Source of the DNA: Desulfovibrio inopinatus DSM 10711
GTDB lineage: Bacteria > Desulfobacterota > Desulfovibrionia > Desulfovibrionales > Desulfovibrionaceae
Length of the DNA: 64,000 nt
Reading direction: 5' to 3'
Assembly: GCF_000429305.1 (NCBI RefSeq)
Contig: NZ_KE386882.1
Span: 62,001 to 126,000, forward strand
The notes below the pieces were generated by a model. The model worked only from the letters and a program-made list of their open reading frames with translations, ran no database searches and was not told where the DNA came from. A program made the translations under genes and the position numbers. Positions 45,593 to 54,837 of this stretch are shown piece after piece. Positions within the stretch are counted from its first letter, which is position 1. Every line of letters starts with the position of its first letter.

Positions 45593-46702
45593 TTATGAAT
45601 TGGAAAAATGTCCAGAAGGGGAGGAACGCGGAGACAACGGTTCGTGCTGATTGGGATATCCTTCGTGTCGAATTCCAGAGGCGCGACACGAGCCACCTGA
45701 ATATGGCGCATCGTCTGATAAATTTTTAAGCTGAACAGCTATCGACGAGATGGCCCGCACGTATGTTGTACTATGATTGTACGCAAAAAGAATCTTATCT
45801 CGCTCGTCTTCGGTGAGATCGGCCGTCCATCCATGCTGCTTCAGATAGTTTGCCAAACTCGGAATAGCATCTTCCAAAAGAAAAAGATCAACTCGACCAT
45901 CACCATTCCCATCCACCCCATAACGCAAAGCATTGCTCGGGATAAATTGACAAATTCCGATAGCTCCATAAATAGAGCTGGGAATAGTCGTCGGGTCTTG
46001 ATTGTTGGCACTCGCATACTTGAGCAGAGATGAAAGCTCGGTATAGGCCCATTGCGCACGCTTCGCCACATAGCCCTTGGCGTACTCGCGACGGCTTGTC
46101 GATGTCAGAGATTCCAGATGGGGTTCAAGCAAGGAAAAATCCGCCGTCAAGGCCATACTCGACAACACATCAAAGGCCTTGCGGTCTCCCAACGTGGAAC
46201 CAAGTTTGCTCTCCACAAGCAAAATGGCCACCTGAAACTCCGTTGGTACTCCATACGTCTCATACGCTCGTTCAAGAAGGGCTTGATTTTCTTTAGTGTA
46301 CTCACGAGCCCACGCAATGACCCACGGCTTGAGGTAATATCGATATCCGGATTGTTCGAGAGGTATTTCAGACGGATTCTCACCCAAGTCAGACTGCTTC
46401 TCCGGTCGTTGGGTACGCTGGGCAAAACGGCGCTCGGTCAGTGCATCGACTTTATTGCCCATAATATTAGGATCAAAGACAGCACCGGACTTGGTGTAAA
46501 GAAAATTGACGGTATCGCGGTCCCACCCATCCTTTGCCAAACGCTCAACCAGCGATTGCCAAATAAACGGATTCGTTTCTTCTTGAGTTGCCGCTCGACT
46601 ATGGGGAGTAAAAACAAGAACGGCAAGACATAATGTGGCGAGCCACACATGAACTATAACCGCCAAACCGCGGCCGGCAAGAGGAAGACAACCCCGGTTC
46701 AT
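45593..46702 (-). CDS. MltB-type lytic murein transglycosylase
   Basis: A 369-residue envelope murein lyase of the SLT_2 (MltB) family. The start at 46702 has CGGAG seven bases upstream; the hydrophobic signal peptide follows (about 10-35, LAVIVHVWLATLCLAVLVF). The catalytic region reads VPTEFQVAILLVESKLGSTLGDRKAFDVLSSMA, and GAIGICQFIPSNALRYGVDGNGDGRVDL is the second family block. The C-terminal tail (residues about 330-369) is a Ser/Pro/His-rich extension not usual for the family. Confidence 0.9.
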   Translation of the reverse strand: MNRGCLPLAGRGLAVIVHVWLATLCLAVLVFTPHSRAATQEETNPFIWQSLVERLAKDGWDRDTVNFLYTKSGAVFDPNIMGNKVDALTERRFAQRTQRPEKQSDLGENPSEIPLEQSGYRYYLKPWVIAWAREYTKENQALLERAYETYGVPTEFQVAILLVESKLGSTLGDRKAFDVLSSMALTADFSLLEPHLESLTSTSRREYAKGYVAKRAQWAYTELSSLLKYASANNQDPTTIPSSIYGAIGICQFIPSNALRYGVDGNGDGRVDLFLLEDAIPSLANYLKQHGWTADLTEDERDKILFAYNHSTTYVRAISSIAVQLKNLSDDAPYSGGSCRASGIRHEGYPNQHEPLSPRSSPSGHFSNS

Positions 46703-46853
46703 ACACATCTCCGTCACGAAGTTTAGCGTATTATCTCTCCAAGAGCAACGAACGCGTCTCATCGAAAACTGGAACAACTCTTTACGGGCCGAATGGATTC
46801 AGTTTTAATAGACGGATCAAACGCCCTCACGCCCAACGTTAGTGGAGACATTT

Positions 46854-47363
46854 GTGCCTCAAAAAATACGCTCCAACACATGGTACTCCCACAGTGTGAC
46901 ACGCCTCGGCATCGCCTTGATTTTATCCATAGCGCTCTCTGCTTGTGGTGGTGGTCCGTCATTGCCATCTCCTCCGGTAGGGCTTGGTTCCGGCAAAGAT
47001 ATCGTCAATACGGCTCGTTCACTCATCGGAACGCCCTATCATTATGGGGGGTGTGACCCTGACGACGGATTCGATTGTTCCGGATTTGTGAAATGGGTCT
47101 ATGAATACAATGGTTACTCCATGCCGCGAAGCACCAGGCAACTCATCAAAACCGGCATATCGGTTCGCTCGTCACGAATCCAACCCGGCGATCTAATTTT
47201 TTTTAATGTCGCCCGCAAAGGCAACGCGTTACATGTTGGCATTTCAACCGGACCGGATCTTTTTATCCATAGTCCAAGCTCGGGGGGACGTGTTCGAGAA
47301 GAACGGCTTTCCCATATTTATTGGCGGGCTCATTTTCTCAGCGCTCGACGAATTATCCGTTAA
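46854..47363 (+). CDS. NlpC/P60 lipoprotein peptidoglycan hydrolase
   Basis: A 169-residue envelope endopeptidase. The GTG at 46854 with GGAG seven bases upstream is preferred over an upstream GTG at 46842. The signal peptide ends in a lipobox (ILSIALSAC). The NlpC/P60 triad is visible: Cys in DGFDCSGFVKW, His in ALHVGISTG and a second polar residue in IHSPSSGG. It is the first gene of the second secretion operon, 38 bases before gspE, suggesting that it makes wall openings for that machine. Confidence 0.9.
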   Translation: MPQKIRSNTWYSHSVTRLGIALILSIALSACGGGPSLPSPPVGLGSGKDIVNTARSLIGTPYHYGGCDPDDGFDCSGFVKWVYEYNGYSMPRSTRQLIKTGISVRSSRIQPGDLIFFNVARKGNALHVGISTGPDLFIHSPSSGGRVREERLSHIYWRAHFLSARRIIR

Positions 47364-47401
47364 CCAATCTTGTCGTTGCACAATGACAAAGGATCAGCAG
47401 C

Positions 47402-49171
47402 ATGACACTGTGGAATGAGCTGAAAGAACGCCTTCCTCTTGGACGAACAACTCGTACTCCAAGCACGTCGATTCTCGCGGAGCCACTGTCCTTACCCGAT
47501 ATCGAGATGCATATTCTTGATGCAGCTGGCTTCAATGCCGCCGATAAAGGGCAGGCATTGACTGCTGGCCGTGATACGACCGATGACGCAAACCATCTCT
47601 TTGTCCGGCATAAAAAACTTGATGAGGCCCTGATTCAACAGAGCCTGGCCGAAGCACTCCAGCTAGAAATTGTCAACGTCATCGAAGATGAAGCCATCGA
47701 TCAAGAACTCGTCTTAGGAATTCCTCTGGTATTCTTGCGCCAGATGCACATTTTTCCATTTCGGCGTGGCTCTGCGGTCTTGGCAGCCATGGCCGATCCG
47801 CTTCACGTCGAAGCACTCGACGATGTACGGCGATTGCTTGAAATGCCCTCCATCGCTCCTGTCATAACACCAAGCGAAGAAATTCTATCAGCCATTGAAC
47901 GCGCCCACGGTCAAGACAGCGGGACGACTGACGACCTTGTCGACGATTTTGAAGACGACCTCGCCGCCAATATCGAAGACGCGACGAACGAAGATCTGCT
48001 TGATGAATCGTCAAGCGCACCCGTTATTCGTCTCGTCAACCAAATTTTGGCGCAGGCCGTAAAAAGTCTGGCCAGCGATATTCATATTGAACCCTATAAA
48101 AGCGACCTCAAAATTCGCTTCCGTCTCGATGGGGTGCTGTACAATATGCACACCCTTCCCAAGCGCCTCCATGCGGCTGTGGTGTCGCGACTCAAAATCA
48201 TGTCGCGACTCAACATTGCGGAAAAAAGGCTCCCTCAAGATGGCCGTATTGAAGTCCGCCTCGGCAACCGCCTTATCGACCTTCGAGTTTCCATCTTCCC
48301 TACGGCCGAAGGCGAACGCATTGTCATGCGCTTGTTGGAAAAAAACTCACGCGTTTTAAGCCTGGAAGAACTCGGGCTGGGTCCAGATCATTTCGCCCAA
48401 ATCAGACGCCTCGTCACCCTCCCGAATGGTGTCATTCTTGTCACTGGCCCGACAGGAAGCGGAAAAACCACCACCCTTTATGCAGCGCTCTCGTCCATCA
48501 ATTCTCCGGATAAAAATATCCTGACGATTGAAGACCCCGTTGAATACAAGCTGGAAGGTGTCGGCCAAATGCAGGTGAATGACAAAATAGACCTGACATT
48601 TGCCAAAGGCTTGCGCTCCATGGTGCGTCAAGACCCGGATGTTATTCTGGTTGGTGAAATCCGTGACTTCGAAACAGCAGAAATCGCCATTCAGGCCGCA
48701 CTGACCGGTCACTTGGTGTTTTCGACGTTACACACAAACGATGCTCCAAGCGCCATCACGCGACTTATCGACATGGGAATTGAAGCGTTTCTCTTGTCCT
48801 CGTCGGTCCGGGCCATTGTGGCTCAACGCCTTGTCCGGGTATTGTGTCCCCATTGCAAACAAGCCTATACTCCCTCCACAGAAGAACTCCACGAAGTCGG
48901 CCTTCTCGATGCAATACCAGCGGGGACACCGCATCAGGCGGTGGGTTGTCCTGCCTGCTTGGGAACCGGATATAAAGGCCGTATGGCGATATATGAAATC
49001 ATGCTCATGAGCGAAACCCTCCGTGACCTCGTCATCCGCTCTTCGGACGCCAATGCGATACGCCAAGCCGCCCTCGCCGACGGCATGATCAGTATGCGCC
49101 AGGACGGTATTCGAAAAATCTTTGCCGGCATTACCACCTTTAGCGAGGTACTCCGCGCGACCATGGTCTGA
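47402..49171 (+). CDS. gspE: Type II secretion ATPase GspE
   Basis: A 589-residue T2SSE ATPase. An N-terminal domain (about 30-200) of the MshEN type ends in an acidic linker (TDDLVDDFEDDLAANIEDATNEDLLDESS); the core has Walker A TGPTGSGKTTTLYA, Asp box EDPVEYKL, Walker B DPDVILVGEIRDFET and a zinc tetracysteine (CPHC and CPAC near residues 486-530). It is a paralogue of the ATPase at 30.5 kb but heads an operon with GspF, GspG, GspH and GspI. Confidence 0.92.
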   Translation: MTLWNELKERLPLGRTTRTPSTSILAEPLSLPDIEMHILDAAGFNAADKGQALTAGRDTTDDANHLFVRHKKLDEALIQQSLAEALQLEIVNVIEDEAIDQELVLGIPLVFLRQMHIFPFRRGSAVLAAMADPLHVEALDDVRRLLEMPSIAPVITPSEEILSAIERAHGQDSGTTDDLVDDFEDDLAANIEDATNEDLLDESSSAPVIRLVNQILAQAVKSLASDIHIEPYKSDLKIRFRLDGVLYNMHTLPKRLHAAVVSRLKIMSRLNIAEKRLPQDGRIEVRLGNRLIDLRVSIFPTAEGERIVMRLLEKNSRVLSLEELGLGPDHFAQIRRLVTLPNGVILVTGPTGSGKTTTLYAALSSINSPDKNILTIEDPVEYKLEGVGQMQVNDKIDLTFAKGLRSMVRQDPDVILVGEIRDFETAEIAIQAALTGHLVFSTLHTNDAPSAITRLIDMGIEAFLLSSSVRAIVAQRLVRVLCPHCKQAYTPSTEELHEVGLLDAIPAGTPHQAVGCPACLGTGYKGRMAIYEIMLMSETLRDLVIRSSDANAIRQAALADGMISMRQDGIRKIFAGITTFSEVLRATMV

Positions 49172-49262
49172 AATCGCGCACAACGATACAGACGGAACCG
49201 CACGACCGTCGCAAAATCCCAAACACCTATCGATACGATTTCACGAACATATTGGATATATT

Positions 49263-50501
49263 ATGCCCGTTTTCGAATACACCGCCATCGATGCGGCCGG
49301 CCGCACAAAGAAAGGCATGCTCACGGCCGATGGTCTGAATGCAGCTCGACGTAAACTCCGTGCTCAACATCTGTTTCCGACAACACTTGTCCCATCCTCT
49401 GTTTCGGAAGAAACCATTGAGAAAAAAAAGACTCGCCGTACTCCTCGTCTTCCCAAATTCTTTCGGAAAGTCGGCCGTTCAGAACTCGCTGGAGCAACGA
49501 GACAAATTGCCACCCTGCTGGGGGCTGGGCTTCCCCTGGATAAAACCCTGGACATTCTGCTCGAACAAACCAAAACACCAGGGCTTTATTCGGTTTTTGC
49601 TCAGGTTATGGAACGCATCAAAGAAGGCAAAAGTCTGGCCGCGGCTTTGGCCGAACATCCGTCGGTCTTTTCTTCGACCTATGTCACCATGATCAGTGCG
49701 TCGGAATCATCAGGAACGCTTGAGCTTGTCATGGATCGACTCGCCGATTTCATGGAAGCGCAGCTCGAACTGGAACGCAAAATCAAAGCAACCTTGGCCT
49801 ACCCGGTCTTGATGCTTCTCGTCGGGACAGCCGTCGTGTTTTTGCTCATGATCTATGTCATCCCCCGAGTCACACGTATTTTTGCCGGTTTGAACCATGC
49901 ATTGCCAACACCGACCGTCATTCTTATTACCATAAGTGATTTCGTGGGAGCGTACTGGCCCTGGATTATCGGCGGCATTGTGGCAACCTGGATTACCCTC
50001 AATCTGTTGTCCAAGACGAAGGCCGGTCGTGTCGTCCGAGACCGGCTACTCCTTCGTTTGCCGATAACGGGAACTATCGTGCGCAATATGGCAGCAGCCC
50101 GCTTCTGCAAAACATTGGGTACCATTCATGGACACGGCGTTCCGCTTCTGGAAGCGCTGGGAATTGTCTCGAAAGTTGTTGGCAATAGTCTGCTCGAACA
50201 GGCAATCGATATTGTTGGACGTGATGTGAGCGAGGGACGTGGCCTTGCCGGCCCGCTGGCACAATCCCGTATTTTCCCTCCCATTGTCATACAGATGATT
50301 TCCGCAGGAGAACAAAGCGGACGCCTTGATGAAATGCTGCTCAAAGTGGCCGATCTCCTTGAACGCGAGGCAACAACCCGGCTCACGGTTGTCAGTTCCC
50401 TTTTTGAACCGATCATGATTCTGGTCCTTGGCCTTGTCGTGGGATTTATGGTGTTGGCCGTGCTCTTGCCCATTTTCGAGATGAGTAGCCTCATCGGCTG
50501 A
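49263..50501 (+). CDS. gspF: Type II secretion platform protein GspF
   Basis: A 412-residue polytopic inner-membrane protein. The ATG at 49263 (MPVFEYTAIDAAGRTKKG) matches the family start exactly; the open frame runs upstream into GspE but is not family-like. Two GspF repeats are seen, each with a helix near 170-195, 220-245 and 380-405. The motif RQIATLLGAGLPLDKTLDIL and the C-terminal MILVLGLVVGFMVLAVLLPIFEMSSLIG are typical. Confidence 0.93.
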   Translation: MPVFEYTAIDAAGRTKKGMLTADGLNAARRKLRAQHLFPTTLVPSSVSEETIEKKKTRRTPRLPKFFRKVGRSELAGATRQIATLLGAGLPLDKTLDILLEQTKTPGLYSVFAQVMERIKEGKSLAAALAEHPSVFSSTYVTMISASESSGTLELVMDRLADFMEAQLELERKIKATLAYPVLMLLVGTAVVFLLMIYVIPRVTRIFAGLNHALPTPTVILITISDFVGAYWPWIIGGIVATWITLNLLSKTKAGRVVRDRLLLRLPITGTIVRNMAAARFCKTLGTIHGHGVPLLEALGIVSKVVGNSLLEQAIDIVGRDVSEGRGLAGPLAQSRIFPPIVIQMISAGEQSGRLDEMLLKVADLLEREATTRLTVVSSLFEPIMILVLGLVVGFMVLAVLLPIFEMSSLIG

Positions 50502-50700
50502 GTAGCAACAGGAAACGACTACACTTTTCTATTTTCTGATATCCGGTTGCCATACAGAAAAACCCTTTGTACAACCCGGCCGACAGAAACAAACAGAACG
50601 TCACGCAGGCCACGTGTTCTCATGCTCCCATGCGCGCCTCTGACATCAATGGACGGCAATCTTCCTTATGCCGTACGACATTCAATGCAAGGAGTTTTCG

Positions 50701-51144
50701 ATGCCCCAAGACCACAGAAAAACACGGCAAGCAGGCTTCACACTCATCGAACTCATGGTCGTCATTGTTATTCTCGGTGTCCTTGCCGGTCTTGTTCTTC
50801 CCCGTATTATGGATCAGCCGGACAAAGCCCGCGCCGTCAAAGCCAAAATGCAAATGGAAAGTTTGGCCATGGCCTTGAACCAATACAAGCTCGACAACGG
50901 CGTGTATCCCACCACTGAACAAGGCTTGAATGCGTTGGTGCAAAAACCGACAATTGGTCGCATTCCGCGCAACTACCCGAACAATGGATATCTTCAGACC
51001 ATGCCCAAAGACCCGTGGAACTATGATTATGTGTATCTCTCGCCGGCCGAAAACGGCGATTTTGAAATTATCTCACTGGGTGCTGATAACCAGGAAGGTG
51101 GTGAGGATGCGGATGCCGATATCCGCAGTACCGACCTCAACTAA
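50701..51144 (+). CDS. gspG: Major pseudopilin GspG
   Basis: A 147-residue major pseudopilin of the T2SS. The ATG at 50701 has AAGGAG six bases upstream. The cleavage site is RQAG/FTLIELMVVIVILGVLAGLVLPRIM, followed by ALNQYKLDNGVYPTTEQGLNALV and the calcium-site loop SLGADNQEGGEDADADI, both diagnostic of GspG. This is the strongest evidence that the operon is type II secretion rather than pilus. Confidence 0.96.
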   Translation: MPQDHRKTRQAGFTLIELMVVIVILGVLAGLVLPRIMDQPDKARAVKAKMQMESLAMALNQYKLDNGVYPTTEQGLNALVQKPTIGRIPRNYPNNGYLQTMPKDPWNYDYVYLSPAENGDFEIISLGADNQEGGEDADADIRSTDLN

Positions 51145-51784
51145 ACCGCACGGCGGCTTCACCCTGGCCGAACTGATTATTGTGATGGTCATTATCGGGC
51201 TTGGGGTTGCCTTGGCTGTGCCGAGACTCTCGCCTCTGCTCTTTCGTGAGCATGCAAATTCGGCATTGCGGGTTTTGACAGGAGCACTGGCTCAAGCTCG
51301 TTCGCGTGCTCTACTCACGGGAACCCCGAAAGCCGTCGTTGTCCAACTCGATACAGGACGTTTCCGTCTGGATGAACATATTGAGCCAACAACATCGGAC
51401 GACGCAGCTCGTCAAGACTGGTCACGGGCACACAAAGAAGTCGAAGACGATACACCCCCATGGCGTGATCTTCCTGGAAGCTTACGCTTACGTGTCGTCT
51501 TCGGGCCGACAACCCCTCCCGTCGAAGAAGGGGAAATCTGGCTTCGTGTCGATGCCGACGGCATGTTCGAACCGGCGACCCTCATTTTCAGTGATGACGA
51601 CGGCAACGTGCTGCCGACCCGGCTCAATCCGGGAACAGGCCGACTCGATCCCCTCGACGACCCGGACGAAGTGGAAGAGGAGCTGACACGATATGAGCTC
51701 CTGCATAGCTTGCCGCAGTACACGGCACGACCATGGGCCGAACCCAAAGACCCTGCCCCCGACTATGAACGCTATATCCCGTAA
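51107..51784 (+). CDS. gspH: Minor pseudopilin GspH
   Basis: A 225-residue pseudopilin; the start at 51107 (AAGGTGGTGAGG upstream) lies inside the GspG gene, giving a 38-base overlap. Cleavage site KPHGG/FTLAELIIVMVIIGLGVALAVPRLSPLL. The beta-strand segment ALAQARSRALLTGTPKAVVVQLDTGRFRLD is GspH-like; a Pro- and charge-rich C-terminal extension makes it longer than usual. Confidence 0.88.
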   Translation: MRMPISAVPTSTKPHGGFTLAELIIVMVIIGLGVALAVPRLSPLLFREHANSALRVLTGALAQARSRALLTGTPKAVVVQLDTGRFRLDEHIEPTTSDDAARQDWSRAHKEVEDDTPPWRDLPGSLRLRVVFGPTTPPVEEGEIWLRVDADGMFEPATLIFSDDDGNVLPTRLNPGTGRLDPLDDPDEVEEELTRYELLHSLPQYTARPWAEPKDPAPDYERYIP

Positions 51785-52169
51785 TTCAGTCAGCGGATTT
51801 ACTCTGCTCGAAACGCTGATTGCAGTTGCTGTTCTGGCAATAGCGTTTGTCACGATTGTGGGCAGTTTGGACAATATGCAACGCAGTCTCGGACGAACGC
51901 GTGACCGCAGCCAAACGATAGAATTGGCTCAACGCAAAATGCTCGAGGTTGCCGAAAAAGGCCCAAGTTCCATTCGTGAGACAAAAGGCCGTTTTAACGA
52001 TGACGATCTCCCCGGCGCCACCTTTGTCATCGACATCAAAGACACCACCGACGTCGACATCAAACGCGTCACGGTGACCATAGATGTCAAAAACCAACCC
52101 AATGCCCATGTTGAACTGACGCGCCTCTTCTTAAAAAAATCTTCGCCCAAAGCACTTTCTATACAATAG
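51765..52169 (+). CDS. gspI: Minor pseudopilin GspI
   Basis: A 134-residue pseudopilin; the ATG at 51765 overlaps the end of gspH by 20 bases. Cleavage site SVSG/FTLLETLIAVAVLAIAFVTIVGSLDNMQ, then RSQTIELAQRKMLEV, matching GspI. Ends 11 bases inside the convergent ABC fusion gene; gspJ and gspK do not follow. Confidence 0.88.
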   Translation: MNAISRNSVSGFTLLETLIAVAVLAIAFVTIVGSLDNMQRSLGRTRDRSQTIELAQRKMLEVAEKGPSSIRETKGRFNDDDLPGATFVIDIKDTTDVDIKRVTVTIDVKNQPNAHVELTRLFLKKSSPKALSIQ

Positions 52170-54000
52170 CCAGATTCGATCCCACCAACGATTCCACCTG
52201 CTTGGAACCAAGTTCCATGCGGTAAAACAATTTATAGAAATTCCGTGTCTCTTTGATCATATCCCAGTCGAACCAGTCGGGATACAGCAATTTGGTCAGC
52301 CAAATCAAACCAATAAGACGATTGACGGAGGGCGGTCGATCAAACCAGTTGTACATAGCGGCTGGAGGCTCATAGACGGCGCCCGAACGTACCGCCTTCA
52401 TGCAGGACCAGTATGGATCGGTCGACATACGGGTAATAAGGCGTCCCGGCGATTTGCCCTCATCGGAAATAACAATGATGACATCGGGATTGGCGCGTAA
52501 CAGATCATCCGCCGCCATTGGAGTACGGCCACATCCACGTTGTTCATAAACTTCGGCAATATTTATCCCACCGGCACATTCAAGAATTTCCCCGTGGCGG
52601 GACGAACGTGGCTCAGTCAACAACCCAGTCGGCGATTGAGCATAATAGACCGTACGGCGTTCACTGCGGGGAATTCGTGCTAGTGTTGTTTGTATCTGGT
52701 CCCATTTTTCTTCAAAATAGTCTGCCAGGATATTTCCTCTATCGGACACGCCAAGCAGCGAGCCGACGCGGCGCAGTACCGTCGCACTCCGCTCCAGACT
52801 ACCATCATAAACCAACACGGGAATGTTCAACTCACTCTGCAGGCGGTCGGCAGTTTGCGCTTCCAGCGTATCAACAACCGACAGGCTCAACGACAGAACA
52901 AGATCCACCTGCCGCTCCCGAATGGCCTTGGTATCAAAAGTCGTTTTTCCCCCGCCGAATTCCGCCCCCATAACGCCAAGTACAGGAAGACTCAAGTAAC
53001 GTTCATCGGCCAGCATCCGTTCCGGCGGCATAGGTAGCATACCGAGCCCGGCAATCTTCTCCGGAGCCAAGGCAAAAACAAGCGCTGTCACCATGGGATT
53101 GTAGCCAAAGACTCGATCGATTTGAGTTTTGACCAACATTTTTCGACCAGCCATATCAGTGACAAGCCGTGTTTCAGGTAGTCGCGCCGGCTTGAAGTCC
53201 ACCATACGTACCTCATGGGATGAAATGGTTGTTGTTCGGGAAATCTCTGGGAGAGACTGTTTTGAAGATGGGGTATCGGATGTGCCAAAAGCTTCGGCAA
53301 CACGAGGCTCGGCCAAGACTTGAGCCACCGTGTGAGAAATAAACGTGCCGTCACGATCGTGAAACGCGTGCTTAATCCGCCGAGAATAAACAATACGCCC
53401 CGGCGACGGCGCAAGCACAACAAGATGATGGCTTACACGCACCGCTTCTGCCAAATCGTGTGTAACAAACACGGCACCCATGCCACGCTCCGCAATGTGA
53501 GCGAGGACAAGATCCTGCAGTTCCCGGCGCAATCCCACATCCAAAGCGGAAAACGGTTCGTCTAAAAGCAACAAATCGGGTTTCACGGCAATGGCGCGAG
53601 CCAAAGAAACACGCTGCCGCATTCCGCCACTCAATTCATGCGGATACTTTGTCAAATCGCAGGGAGCGAGGCCCATTGTCCGGGCGAGTTCCCGCGCGAT
53701 GGCATTTCGCTTATTCCGTGTAACACCCGCCGCTTTGAGGCCAAATGTAATATTGTCTATGGCTCGACGCCAAGGTAAGAGCCGTGGTTCCTGGAACACA
53801 CAGGCTGTCCGTGTAAAATCACTGACGACGTTGCCGCTCTCCGGACGCAATAAACCAGCGGCCATGGAAAGCAACGTGGTTTTGCCACAACCGGACCGGC
53901 CGGCGAGTGTCAAAATTTCTCCGGCCTCAAGGCATAAATCTACATGGGCGAGAATCGTTGTGCTATCATAGCGATGCGAAACATTATTCCAAGACAACAT
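52159..54000 (-). CDS. ABC transporter ATPase fused to a TroA/FepB-type solute-binding domain
   Basis: A 613-residue fusion. Residues 1 to about 225 are a NrtD/SsuB-type ATPase: Walker A GRSGCGKTTLL, Q-loop FQEPRLLPW, signature LSGGMRQRVSLARAI, Walker B LLLLDEPFSALD. A linker follows (about 235-270). Residues about 280-600 are a periplasmic_binding_2-type fold as in iron/cobalamin binding proteins (TDMAGRKMLVKTQIDRVFGYNP, GKTTFDTKAIRERQVDLVLSLS, NWFDRPPSVNRLIGLIWLTKLLYPDWFDW). There is no signal peptide or membrane segment, so this domain should be cytoplasmic, probably sensing substrate inside the cell, as the NrtA-like tail of cyanobacterial NrtC does. Operon with the permease and a Tat-type binding protein. 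Confidence 0.9.
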   Translation of the reverse strand: MLSWNNVSHRYDSTTILAHVDLCLEAGEILTLAGRSGCGKTTLLSMAAGLLRPESGNVVSDFTRTACVFQEPRLLPWRRAIDNITFGLKAAGVTRNKRNAIARELARTMGLAPCDLTKYPHELSGGMRQRVSLARAIAVKPDLLLLDEPFSALDVGLRRELQDLVLAHIAERGMGAVFVTHDLAEAVRVSHHLVVLAPSPGRIVYSRRIKHAFHDRDGTFISHTVAQVLAEPRVAEAFGTSDTPSSKQSLPEISRTTTISSHEVRMVDFKPARLPETRLVTDMAGRKMLVKTQIDRVFGYNPMVTALVFALAPEKIAGLGMLPMPPERMLADERYLSLPVLGVMGAEFGGGKTTFDTKAIRERQVDLVLSLSLSVVDTLEAQTADRLQSELNIPVLVYDGSLERSATVLRRVGSLLGVSDRGNILADYFEEKWDQIQTTLARIPRSERRTVYYAQSPTGLLTEPRSSRHGEILECAGGINIAEVYEQRGCGRTPMAADDLLRANPDVIIVISDEGKSPGRLITRMSTDPYWSCMKAVRSGAVYEPPAAMYNWFDRPPSVNRLIGLIWLTKLLYPDWFDWDMIKETRNFYKLFYRMELGSKQVESLVGSNLAIV

Positions 54001-54015
54001 AGCTGCTCCGTCGAC

Positions 54016-54807
54016 TCAGACAGAAAGCCTGGAACGATTCCGCCACGGTTCCATACGGCGTTGCAGCGGTTCGAGCATTCCATATTCGACAAACAAGAGC
54101 ATACCGACAACGACAACAATCCACGCCATCGCGTCGGCCGTGTCGAGATTCACACGCGCCATAGCCATGTTGGCACCAATTCCATCCGTGGATGCAAGCA
54201 ATTCGGCCATGACAGCCACCTTCCAGGCTAAGCCCAATGCCGTGACCCAGCCGGGGAACAAATAGGAGAGAATATGGGGCAAATGGACATCCCAGAGTAA
54301 CATGGTCGACGGCGTGTTGAAGCTGCGTGCCATGGCTTCAAGGCCGGTATCACGCGTCCGGGCACCTTCGACAGCAACGGCAAATGTAATCGGCAGGGTT
54401 GTCACCACAACAGTAAAAACCGGTGTCAATGCACCCGTTCCAAACCACAATAACGCCAGCACAATCCATGCGATGGGCGGCACACCAAGCAGCATGGTCA
54501 CCACCGGCCCTAGCGCACGAGCCAGCCAGGGGCACAAACCGGCCAACACACCAAGTCCGCTCCCAACGACACCGGCAATAAGAAACCCTCCAAGAGCGCG
54601 GCCTGCCGTGCGTGCGGCTGCCGGCAAGACAACACCTTCCATGGCAAGCCGCCATAATGCGGTCATGGTTTCACTCGGCGACGGAAGAATCAACGGACCA
54701 TAAAGAATACTCCCCACGTGCCACATGCACAGAAAAACGAACATGCCGGCAAGGGGTTGCCAATACCGCGCCCACCATGCGGACAGAACTTCTCGCGAAT
54801 GGTACAT
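54016..54807 (-). CDS. ABC transporter permease, SsuC/NrtB type
   Basis: A 263-residue inner-membrane permease with about six helices of the sulfonate/nitrate/taurine class. Family motifs include PSPSETMTALW after the first helix and the EAA-like loop (GARTRDTGLEAMARSFNTPSTMLLWDVHLPHILSYLF). It stands between the binding protein and the ATPase fusion, with short gaps, so it forms the membrane channel of that importer. Confidence 0.92.
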   Translation of the reverse strand: MYHSREVLSAWWARYWQPLAGMFVFLCMWHVGSILYGPLILPSPSETMTALWRLAMEGVVLPAAARTAGRALGGFLIAGVVGSGLGVLAGLCPWLARALGPVVTMLLGVPPIAWIVLALLWFGTGALTPVFTVVVTTLPITFAVAVEGARTRDTGLEAMARSFNTPSTMLLWDVHLPHILSYLFPGWVTALGLAWKVAVMAELLASTDGIGANMAMARVNLDTADAMAWIVVVVGMLLFVEYGMLEPLQRRMEPWRNRSRLSV

Positions 54808-54837
54808 CCTACAGAATTCTTTGCGTCGATCGATATC

